Part shown: one piece after another, positions 6,225 through 15,000 of the stretch
Layout: every line of letters starts with the position of its first letter
Numbering within the stretch: position 1 is the stretch's first letter
From: a virus
IMG/VR virus record: IMGVR_UViG_3300009182_000278
Location: 1-26,786 of that record
Direction: 5' to 3' (one strand)
Length of the DNA stretch: 26,786 bases
Notes under the pieces: generated by a model
Told to the model about the DNA's origin: nothing
The model's input: the letters and a program-made list of their open reading frames with translations, nothing else
Database searches by the model: none
Program-made: the position numbers and the translations under genes

Positions 6225-9200
6225 ATGTCTACATCAGCAGAGTTAGAAGAGGCCCTTAGAGTAGCAGAAAAAATCAAACGTGCATTGCAGAAAGCAAAAG
6301 ATTCAGGAGAATCTCAACAAAAAATTGACGAAATACAAAACGACTTAGATCGAATACTAGTCGCTGCTGGTGAACTTCAGCGAGCAGACAATGAATCGCA
6401 AAAAAAAGGCAATGTACCAGAAGTTAAAAAAGAATCAGGATCATTAGGTGAAATACAATCGGCCAGTGATGCAGTATTGGACAATCTTCGTGAAAGAAAA
6501 GCCTACACCGCAGAAATTGCAGCCAAAGCAAATGCAATTGACGCTGCTAGTCCAACTGCCAAGGAAGATTTGGCAGCAATAAAAGCTGAATATGATTCAG
6601 CAACTGAAAAATTTCGATCAAAACAAAAACAATTAACCGATACCTTTATAAGATTGGGCCAAGCTGGCGCTGGCTTTTTTAACAGAAGTCAAACTCAGGC
6701 AATTATTGACCGCACCAATGCCGAAATGAATTCTATTATGAGTGGTGGCAATCCTGCAGAGCCAGCATTGGGAGCAAAATCCAAAGAAATAACTCAAACT
6801 GCTGCTGTTAATAAAGAGTCAGCTGCATCAAACACTGCGGCTTCAGCAGTCACTGATGCTGAAAAAAATACAACACCATTAGAAGAACCAATACCTGAGG
6901 CGTCGCCGGATACCCAAGCACAGTCACCACAGCCAAAAACAGTAAGCAAAGTAGATCCACCATCACAAAATAAAATTAGCGAAGAAAATAAAAAAAATAA
7001 TTCAAATGCTAGACCAAATCCGTTGTTTGAATATGCAAACTATACTTATGGGTTAAGTTTACATGTAGTGCCACCAAAAATTTATAATAATCTAATGACA
7101 GTTCGAGGATTTCAATATGTTCCTATGACTGAAAACGGTATTGGGACTGTATTAATAGCTAGTGGCGGCAAAAGGAATGATACGAATTTTAAAAGACATC
7201 CAGACTTCAATGAAGACTTTTATTTTAAAGAATTAAAATTTACAACAGTAGTTGGTTTGAGTGCTAGAACTAAAAACACAAATGCCATTGACATGTCTTT
7301 TACAATTGTAGAACCTTATGGTATTACCTTGATCAATCGTCTATTATCAATGGCTAAAAATATAAAAACGCAAAGTTGGATGCAAATTCCTTTTTTGATG
7401 GAAATAAATTTCTATGGCAATACAAGTTCTGGGGAACCACAAAATAAAATTATTGGTCAAACAAAATATATTCCGATCAAAATAATTGGGTGTAAAGTGA
7501 AGGTGAATAAAGATGGAGCGGAGTATCAAATATCTGCAATACCATTTAATCATCAAGCATTCATTGATAGTAATGTTAGAACACCAGCAGCTTTTGAAGT
7601 AACAGCAAAGACTGTTGGAGATTTTTTTAGCAGTGATCTTATTGATGCTGCGGGCGAAGCAGCCAAAATGTCTGAAGTTAATAAAGGAGTGTCTGAAAGA
7701 AGAGAATCCTTGATTAAAGAAGCCGATGAGGAAAGGAAAAACAAAAATCCTAATTCTAATAGATTGGCAGAGCTTGAAAAATCGCAACAAGAATTGGGTA
7801 AGGCTGCAAGCTCAAGTAATTATCTTGTTGGTAGCTATGCAGCAGCTATTAATAGTTTTCAAGAACAATTAGTTAGCAGTGACGGCAGAAAGTTGCAACA
7901 ATATCCTGAAAAATATTCTTTTGTTATTGATAAATCTATAGCTGATTCGGCTATTGTTTTTCCTGAAAAAACGGCAGTTAATAAAATAAACATGCCTGAT
8001 TTAAACTCACAAGCCGCCCTGGCAGAAATTAGATCTAAGGCGGGAATTCAATCTAGTGGATTTGACAGAAGCAAAGAATCGTTTGGTATAAATCCTGGTA
8101 CCAGCATTGTTGATGTTATTAATCAAGTAATGCGCAATAGCAGTTATATTAGAAATGAAATAACAGACCCTACAATAGATGTACAAAAAGCCAATGATAG
8201 TGATATACAAAATCTTGCAAATAAAACAGAAAAAAAAATAAACTGGTTTAAGATAATTCCATTAGTTACTCTTAAAGATTTCGATCTAGTAAGGGACACC
8301 TATAGTAAAGAGATAACTTACTATATAAAAAAATACACATTCCATAATACCAAAATCCCCACAGCAGCTCAGTCAGTTCCTAAGGCTGCATTAAAAGAAT
8401 ATCACTATATGTTTACTGGAAAAAATGACAGTATTATAAATTTTGATTTAGATTTTGATACTATGTTTTATACTGTACTCACGGCCGACAAAGCTAAACT
8501 AGAATCAACCACAACATCAGTGTCGGCGGAGGAAAATGAAGCTGGTAAAGTGCCGCTACAAAAATCAGATGTCGGCGTGCAGGATAATGTTAAAAAATAT
8601 GTCACAAATCAAATGGATATATCTGCCAGTGCAGGTGGCAGTCCTGATGCAAAAGGCCAAGCGGTGAACGATCTATATAAAGCATCTTTGTCAAATAGCA
8701 AAGGAGATATGATCTCTGTTAAATTAAAAATCGTTGGTGATCCAGAATTTATTAAACAGGATGATGTTTTTTTTAATCCTGGAAATTCCACAGTGGCGGA
8801 CAATAATAGTGATAACCCAATGGATGACAACGGTAGTTTAGTTTTTGATAATTCAGAGATGCATGCATTGTTGACTTTTAGAACCCCAATGGATTTTGAT
8901 CCAAAAACAGGATTGGCAATTTTTGATGGCAAGGCAAACACCAGTGTGTTTAGTGGTATGTACAGAATTATTACCATAGAAAACGAATTTAGATCAGGAG
9001 AATTTATACAAAATCTAGATCTAATTCGAATGTTTGGTCAGGATAATTATGATACAATTTCCGCTACCAATACATCAAGTCAAGCTAATAGACAATCAGA
9101 AGTCAGTTCAATTGCAGATTCAACAGATTATTCAAGTGAGACGGATTCTTCTGGTTCATTAGGATCTTCAGACGCCAACGAAGATCTGTATTGGGAAAAG

Positions 9201-9371
9201 GGCTCAGAATTAGCAAACAATAAACCAAATCAAATTGAAAAAATAAAACAAAAAAAAGTTGATGTAGTTAACAATATTTCCTCATCACGTAACCAAGTGG
9301 AAAAACTAAAAAATGATTTGAAAAATGCACCCTCAAAAGTCATCAATGATTCAGCTAACTTTTTTGAATAA
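6225..9371 (+). CDS. Large baseplate structural protein, hub (gp27-position) candidate
   Basis: This 1048-residue protein lies between gp53 and gp5, where the gp5 partner would be expected. Residues 1-190 are Ala/Glu/Lys/Gln-rich and probably coiled coil; 190-264 is a Pro/Thr/Ser/Asn linker. A structured part starts at 265 (NPLFEYANYTYGLSLHV) and includes GGKRNDTNFKRHPDFNEDFY and a beta-rich stretch to about 470. Another charged helical stretch spans about 480-535. Near 909, FSGMYRIITIENEFRSGEF followed by NLDLIRM is a pattern common in tail-hub proteins that clasp a spike. The tail is Ser-rich, then a short coiled coil. AGGA (6212-6215) lies nine bases before the ATG. I recognise it as a virion protein of T4-like marine phages; the gp27-like role is inferred from position and that C-terminal pattern. 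Confidence 0.72.
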   Translation: MSTSAELEEALRVAEKIKRALQKAKDSGESQQKIDEIQNDLDRILVAAGELQRADNESQKKGNVPEVKKESGSLGEIQSASDAVLDNLRERKAYTAEIAAKANAIDAASPTAKEDLAAIKAEYDSATEKFRSKQKQLTDTFIRLGQAGAGFFNRSQTQAIIDRTNAEMNSIMSGGNPAEPALGAKSKEITQTAAVNKESAASNTAASAVTDAEKNTTPLEEPIPEASPDTQAQSPQPKTVSKVDPPSQNKISEENKKNNSNARPNPLFEYANYTYGLSLHVVPPKIYNNLMTVRGFQYVPMTENGIGTVLIASGGKRNDTNFKRHPDFNEDFYFKELKFTTVVGLSARTKNTNAIDMSFTIVEPYGITLINRLLSMAKNIKTQSWMQIPFLMEINFYGNTSSGEPQNKIIGQTKYIPIKIIGCKVKVNKDGAEYQISAIPFNHQAFIDSNVRTPAAFEVTAKTVGDFFSSDLIDAAGEAAKMSEVNKGVSERRESLIKEADEERKNKNPNSNRLAELEKSQQELGKAASSSNYLVGSYAAAINSFQEQLVSSDGRKLQQYPEKYSFVIDKSIADSAIVFPEKTAVNKINMPDLNSQAALAEIRSKAGIQSSGFDRSKESFGINPGTSIVDVINQVMRNSSYIRNEITDPTIDVQKANDSDIQNLANKTEKKINWFKIIPLVTLKDFDLVRDTYSKEITYYIKKYTFHNTKIPTAAQSVPKAALKEYHYMFTGKNDSIINFDLDFDTMFYTVLTADKAKLESTTTSVSAEENEAGKVPLQKSDVGVQDNVKKYVTNQMDISASAGGSPDAKGQAVNDLYKASLSNSKGDMISVKLKIVGDPEFIKQDDVFFNPGNSTVADNNSDNPMDDNGSLVFDNSEMHALLTFRTPMDFDPKTGLAIFDGKANTSVFSGMYRIITIENEFRSGEFIQNLDLIRMFGQDNYDTISATNTSSQANRQSEVSSIADSTDYSSETDSSGSLGSSDANEDLYWEKGSELANNKPNQIEKIKQKKVDVVNNISSSRNQVEKLKNDLKNAPSKVINDSANFFE

Positions 9372-9384
9372 TGATTAACATATT

Positions 9385-11544
9385 ATGACTATAGATTCGG
9401 TAAGACTTAATAAAATTCCAGAATTTCTCGATAAGGATAAATCTACGGTTAGATTAGATCCAGGTCCCTATATCGGTAAAATAAAAAATAATCTAGACCC
9501 CACTAGGAGCGGAAGACTACAAGTCTATATACCCAACTTAGCATCCGGCGATGAATCCAATACATCAAATTGGAGGACTGTGTCCTATGCAAGTCCATTC
9601 TTTGGTAGTACTCATCAACCAGATTCTAATAAGCAGAACTCCTTTAGTAAAGTTCAACATACATACGGTATGTGGGCAGTAGTTCCTGACATAGATAATT
9701 TTGTATTATGTACATTTGCTGGTGGAGATCCCAATAGGGGATTTTGGTTTGCTTGCATACCTAATCAGATTGGTCATCACATGGTACCAGGACTTGCCGG
9801 AAGCGTTAATATTGATGATTCTAATATTGAGGATGAAAAAGTAAAATCAAATTTTGAGTCTGGTAATCCAACAATAGCTGCTGAATTCAACGAAAATCAA
9901 GAAGATTTAAATTGGGAAAATTTTGTCGGATTAAAAAAACCTATCCATGAAGAACAATTTAAAAACTTATTAAGACAGGGTCTAGAGTCTGATTACATCA
10001 GAGGAATTATATCTAGTAGTAGTCAAAGAGAAAGCCCAAGTCATGTATTTGGAATTTCAACTCCTGGTAGTAGTGTTAATAACAAAGGTGCAACCACAAG
10101 TCGAGTAGGCGATCTTAAGGCTGGCATAGTTACGTCAGATGACTATGCAGTTCCAACAAGAAAAGGTGGCCATTCCTTTGTTATGGATGATGGGGATTGG
10201 GCTGGTAGAGATCGTTTAGTTAGGATTAGAACATCTGCAGGCCATCAATTATTAATGAATGATACTGCTAGAATATTATATATAGGAAATAGTGACGGCA
10301 GTGTTTGGGTAGAGTTAACTGGGCCTGGACATTTAAACATTTATGCCGGTAATAGTGTAAATATTCGGGCACAAGGCGATTTAAATTTTCATGCAGATAA
10401 GAATATTAATTTTAATGCCGGAAAAGAAATTAATTTTAATTCAGGATCAGCAACAACAATTCAAGCCCAACAAATAAATCTAAATAGCACTCAAAATTTA
10501 ACGGTTTATGGGGAAACAATTGGTATTGGAAGTTCGGGATCGTTGATCATCAACTCCTCTGGCGCAGCAAGTATTAATGGATCATCAGGGTTAAAAATGA
10601 CTGGGGCCACTATTACTTTGAATCAAGGGGGAACACAGGCAGTTAATAGGCCCAATGCCTTAAAGACTAATATATTAGATGACACTAAAAAAGATGGCTC
10701 GGGCAAATGGAAAAGTGGGCAAATTAAATTAGAAACAATAGTTCCTATTGCACCTACACATGAACCATGGAATTTGCATCTAGGAACACAATATCCAAAT
10801 TCAATCACTTCAGGGTCTTCTTCTGAATCTATTAATTCTGGAGTTCCTGCTAGTAATGGGGTTACTAGTGGGCCTGCGCCAGGAGAGGATGACACGACTA
10901 ATAACAGTTCACCTTCTCCGGCTAATAATCAAGAATCTAATTTAGGTAAGGAATCCGCAAAGGGTGCAGGGGTTAAAAATCCAGCCCCCACCACTTCAAT
11001 GAATAGTGCTAACAATCCTACACCAAATACTGGGATAGGCCCGTTGAATGTTAGGGAAACAAAGGCATTACTAACTCAATTGGGGCATAGTGAAAGTGGT
11101 TCTAAGTATGGTGCTGTGAATAAATTTAATTATTTGGGAAAATATCAGATTGGTGCAGCAGTATTAGCGGATCAGGGATATATTAAACCGGGTGCTTTTG
11201 AAAAATACGGTAATAATGCAGTAAATTATCCCACGTCGTGGACTGGAAAGGATGGTATTTTATCAAAAGAATCTTATCTGACGTCTGATCAAACGCAGGA
11301 AAAAGTAATGCAAAAGTTATCGACTTCTAATTACAAGTCTTTAGTGAGTTCAGGGGCGTTAAAATCAAATGATGATTCAGCAACTGTTGCGGGTATGTTA
11401 TCGGTTAGTCATTTATTGGGTTCAAATGGCGCTAAGAATTGGGCTAAAACTGGTTCTGGTGCTGACGCAAATGGAACCACTGGCTCCACATATTTTAATA
11501 TGGGAAGATATGCAGTCGACGTCTTAGCGGATCCAAAAGGTTAA
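9385..11544 (+). CDS. gp5: Baseplate hub spike gp5-like with C-terminal peptidoglycan hydrolase
   Basis: This 719-residue protein forms the membrane-piercing spike. Residues about 27-135 are the OB-fold (GPYIGKIKNNLDPTRSGRLQ, then YGMWAVVPDIDNFVLCTFAG). The conserved RESPSHVFGISTPGS lies near 214-228. Residues about 255-420 lead into and form the VgrG/gp5C-type beta-helix (GHQLLMNDT, NIYAGNSVNIRAQGDLNFHA, repeated NINFNAG-like turns). A Ser/Asn/Pro/Thr linker spans about 470-553. Residues about 553-719 resemble a lysozyme/lytic transglycosylase, with HSESGSKYGAVN and LGKYQIGAA; E570 is the likely catalytic Glu. In T4 the lysozyme lies between OB-fold and beta-helix and is cut free, so the order here is different. 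No strong Shine-Dalgarno is visible before the ATG. Confidence 0.92.
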   Translation: MTIDSVRLNKIPEFLDKDKSTVRLDPGPYIGKIKNNLDPTRSGRLQVYIPNLASGDESNTSNWRTVSYASPFFGSTHQPDSNKQNSFSKVQHTYGMWAVVPDIDNFVLCTFAGGDPNRGFWFACIPNQIGHHMVPGLAGSVNIDDSNIEDEKVKSNFESGNPTIAAEFNENQEDLNWENFVGLKKPIHEEQFKNLLRQGLESDYIRGIISSSSQRESPSHVFGISTPGSSVNNKGATTSRVGDLKAGIVTSDDYAVPTRKGGHSFVMDDGDWAGRDRLVRIRTSAGHQLLMNDTARILYIGNSDGSVWVELTGPGHLNIYAGNSVNIRAQGDLNFHADKNINFNAGKEINFNSGSATTIQAQQINLNSTQNLTVYGETIGIGSSGSLIINSSGAASINGSSGLKMTGATITLNQGGTQAVNRPNALKTNILDDTKKDGSGKWKSGQIKLETIVPIAPTHEPWNLHLGTQYPNSITSGSSSESINSGVPASNGVTSGPAPGEDDTTNNSSPSPANNQESNLGKESAKGAGVKNPAPTTSMNSANNPTPNTGIGPLNVRETKALLTQLGHSESGSKYGAVNKFNYLGKYQIGAAVLADQGYIKPGAFEKYGNNAVNYPTSWTGKDGILSKESYLTSDQTQEKVMQKLSTSNYKSLVSSGALKSNDDSATVAGMLSVSHLLGSNGAKNWAKTGSGADANGTTGSTYFNMGRYAVDVLADPKG
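11041..11541 (+). other. Lysozyme-like domain of gp5 (residues 553-719)
   Basis: Domain call within the gp5-like gene. The segment GHSESGSKYGAVN puts a Glu (E570) ahead of LGKYQIGAAVLADQGY, the arrangement of soluble lytic transglycosylase and goose-type lysozyme active sites (Glu, then G-[KR]-Y-Q-x-G). It would open the cell wall during injection. It follows a long Ser/Asn/Pro/Thr-rich linker, which suggests a flexible attachment at the far side of the spike. Confidence 0.7.
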
Positions 11545-11547
11545 CTG

Positions 11548-11555
11548 GATAAATA
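11548..11555 (+). promoter_or_regulatory. Late promoter element before gp25
   Basis: GATAAATA follows the gp5 stop codon by three bases and is preceded by TTAACTG, as at 4761-4776 (shared TTAACT, short gap, GATAAATATT). With the usual T4 late spacing, transcription would begin near 11561, only about two bases before the gp25 ATG at 11563, and there is no Shine-Dalgarno. Either the transcript is nearly leaderless or the element is fortuitous and gp25 is read from upstream. Confidence 0.45.
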
Positions 11556-11562
11556 TTAGATC

Positions 11563-11919
11563 ATGACTACATATAAAGGATTCAGCACCTATAATAGATT
11601 TAAAAAATATAAGCTAACTGATTATGAGTTAGCTAAACAGGATTTGTTTAATCATTTTCAAATAAGAAAAGGTGAGAAATTGATGAATCCAAATTTTGGA
11701 AGTGTAATTTGGGAATTATTATTTGAACCATTCACTGAAGAAATTAAAGAAAAAATTGTCAATGACATTACTGATGTAGTCAAATATGATCCTAGAATGT
11801 CTGTGGACTCTGTAGTAGTAGCACAATTTGAGTATGGTATACAGGTTGAGCTATCCTTGACCTATATACCGACAAATCAGACCGAAACAATGCTTATGCA
11901 GTTTAATCAGAAAACATAA
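11563..11919 (+). CDS. gp25: Baseplate wedge protein gp25
   Basis: This 118-residue protein belongs to the gp25 family, a sheath-nucleating wedge component conserved in contractile tails and type VI secretion (TssE). The key segment is NFGSVIWELLFEPFTEEIK (residues 44-62), followed by a helix and YDPRMSVDS. D76-P77-R78 takes the place of the conserved EPR core motif, with Asp for Glu. The length is slightly below T4 gp25 (132). It starts 18 bases after gp5 stops, and a 90-base gap to gp6 follows. The role is to link the inner wedge to the first sheath ring together with gp6 and gp53. Confidence 0.92.
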   Translation: MTTYKGFSTYNRFKKYKLTDYELAKQDLFNHFQIRKGEKLMNPNFGSVIWELLFEPFTEEIKEKIVNDITDVVKYDPRMSVDSVVVAQFEYGIQVELSLTYIPTNQTETMLMQFNQKT

Positions 11920-11980
11920 AAATTGTTTATTAATAATTTTGGTAAAAGTTATTTTTATTAAAACTATATATTTTAAAATC

Positions 11981-11988
11981 AATAAATA
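11981..11988 (+). promoter_or_regulatory. Late promoter element before gp6
   Basis: AATAAATA lies in the 90-base gap between gp25 and gp6. The predicted start near 11994 leaves a leader of about 16 bases before the gp6 ATG at 12010. The gap (11920-12009) is otherwise AT-rich and includes only an AT-only imperfect hairpin at 11920-11941. Exact NATAAATA strings also occur inside the giant gene (21622-21629, 23206-23213), so the match alone is not proof. Confidence 0.5.
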
Positions 11989-12009
11989 CTATTATACTGA
12001 GTTTCTAGA

Positions 12010-15000
12010 ATGGCCATTAACAAACGACAAAATTCTCTGCTAGCAGCAGAAAACTGGAAAAAAATATATCAGACGTTTCAAGACGCCGATTTCACCAGTT
12101 ACGATTTTGAAACTTTAAGAAAGAGCATGATTGACTATCTTAGGATAAATTATCCTGAGGATTTCAATGATTTTACTGAAAGTAGTGAATATGTTGCTCT
12201 AATTGATCTGATTGCGTTCATGGGACAAAGTTTAGCATTTAGGACTGATCTAAATGCTAGAGAGAATTTCATTGATACTGCCGAGCGTAGAGACAGTATT
12301 TTAAAATTGGCCAGATTAGTTGGATATAATCCAAAAAGAAATATACCTGCTTCCGGATTTTTAAAAGTTGACTCGATAAGCACGACCGAGACCATCTATG
12401 ATAGCAATGGTTTTAATTTAAGTAATCTTTTAATATATTGGGATGATAAAAATAATGTCAATTGGTTAGAACAATTTGGATCAGTGATAAATGCAGCTCT
12501 AGTAAGTTCCCAAATTGTTGGAAAACCAGGGCATAGTCAAACAATAAATTCTATTAGAACAGATGAATACACATTAAATCTTGCGCCCAATACAACTAGC
12601 ATTTCTCAATTTCAAGCATTAGTAGAAAATGGTAATGTTAATTTTGAGGTTGTAAGTTCAACAAGCCTTGGGAAGTCTTATATTTACGAAGTTCCCCCAA
12701 AACCTAATTCATTATTTAATTTATTATATAAAAATGATAGTTATGGCAACAGTTCAAATAACACGGGTTTTTTTGTATATTTTAAACAGGGTGAATTGCA
12801 AAGCCAAGATTTTTCATTAAATGATTCTTTACCTAATAGAACAGTCCCCGTAAATTTTACCAATATAAATCAAATTGACGTTTGGCTTTATGGTCTCTCT
12901 AGCTCAGGTGGTATTCAAGATCTTTGGAAGGAAGTTCCATCGACATCTGGAGTAAATGTAATTTATACCAAAGAGACTGATAAAAATTTATATCAAATCA
13001 ATACCAAAAACAATGACCAGATTGATTTGATTTTTGGTGACGGTGTGTTTACTAATATTCCTAAAGGGCCATTTAGAGTTTATTTTAGAACTGGAAACGG
13101 ACTAACATATAAAATAACGCCCAATGAACTGCAAAATGTCATCATACCAATGACTTATGTCAGTAGGGCTGGCAGATTAGAAACACTTACTTTAAAAGCT
13201 AGTTTAAAATATACTGTAATCAATGCATCCTCAAGGGAGACCTTAGACGATATTAAGCAAAAAGCGCCACAACAATATTATTCACAGAATAGAATGATCA
13301 CTGGCGAAGATTACAATATTTTGCCATTTACGTCATTCAGTAACGTTGTTAAAGTAAAAAGTATTAATAGAACTAGTTCGGGGATCAGTAAATATTTAGA
13401 TATTCTAGACCCAACTGGAAAATACTCCAGCACAAATAGTTTTGGCAATGATGGTATTTTATATAAAAATGAAACAACCAATGTCTTCACTCTTAATTTT
13501 TCTAATTTTACAAATACAAGTAAAATAATTTATGATTCTGTGATTGATAATATTATTAATTCTAAAGAATTTAAACATTTTTATTATGAAAATTATCCTT
13601 CATATGATTTGAATAATCATATTTGGAATTTGCAAACGTCGGCAGCTCCGGCAGTCACTGGTTATTTTTCCTTAGCAACTGTTGAAAACTTTGATTTAGG
13701 TTTGCCTTATTTGCCACCAGGGATATCTGGATCATTTGACCCTATACCGTCGACTAATCCAAACTCTAATTTAAAACTAACTGTAAATAATCTAACTAAA
13801 AATTTAGGTATAAATCAAACAATAAGTCCGTTCATACCAATAGTTGCGACGGGCGGAACAAAACCCTACAGCTATTCTATTAGTCCAGATTTGCCAAAAG
13901 GGGTGTTAATGGGTGCCTCAACAGGACGTATCTCTGGGAACCCAAAAACTACTTTCCCAGTCACCCCATATGTCATTGCGGTAATTGATTCAACAGGGTC
14001 AATAGCAACAGCACCGTTTTTATTATCAGTGAATAGTAATTTCGTTGATGTCCCTGCCGATGCCAATACCGATTCTAGACTAGATTCTTGGGACATACGT
14101 CCGGAAGCAATTAATGCCTCTTCAAATTTCAATATTAATTATATTAAAAAAGGCGCAATAATAAAATTTAAACCAGCACCAGGCAATCATTTTGATGCAA
14201 ATAATAATATGATCCCGGGATCAACAAAGCTTGTTACTGATAAAATGGAAATCTTTGCGGGAGTATTAGATGTTTCAGGACCATACAATAAAGTGTCATC
14301 CTCAGGATTGGGCCCAATTTCTTTGAGTACACTGGTGCCAAATGGTGCAATTGTTGACAAAATTTATCCTGTATTTAAAAACAGCTTTTTTTCCACCTTT
14401 ATATCAAAAATGGTTGATTTGGTTGGTGAGTTTAAAAATTTTGGAGTTGCTTATAATAGCAGATATCAAAGTTGGAGAATTATAACCAATCAGAATCTGA
14501 ACATCGTTGATGATTTTAGTTTAAAGAATGAAGGTGACTATAGCAATACTGGCAAAGATTCAAGTTGGTTAATTAGATTTGAAGCAAGTGGATCAAATTA
14601 TAAAGTTTACTATAGAGTAGTTGAATATGTCTTCGAAAGTCTTTCCCAAGTTGCGTTTCTTAAAGATGAAAAATTAAAAATTTATGATCCTAAATCTGGA
14701 CAAACAATTAATGATCAAATAACAATTTTTAAAACAAACTCTGGACCAGACTCGTTTGCTGCATTGGGTGCAGATTATGTTTGGTCCGTTTATAAGAGTC
14801 CAGTAGCTGCTGACGGATATATGAGTAATTCTCGAGTATTGTTGACATATACAGATTCAAATTTTGATGGTATACCAGATAATCCAGAACTATTTGCTAA
14901 ATTGGTCAATCCTAAATTTAATCCAAATTCAAAAATGGTTTACTTTAAAACCGTAGAATCAAATGATAGATTCAATGATTACGAATCAATTAAAGAAGGA

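Noticed and set aside
7347-7790. Minus-strand open frame of 147 residues inside the hub-candidate gene
   Set aside because: It is antisense to a long, well-supported gene. Its Phe/Ile/Arg-rich product reflects the complement of an AT-rich coding strand.
11920-11941. Inverted repeat after gp25 as an intrinsic terminator
   Set aside because: The stem is made almost only of A-T pairs with one G-T pair and is not followed by a clean T run, so it would be too weak to call.
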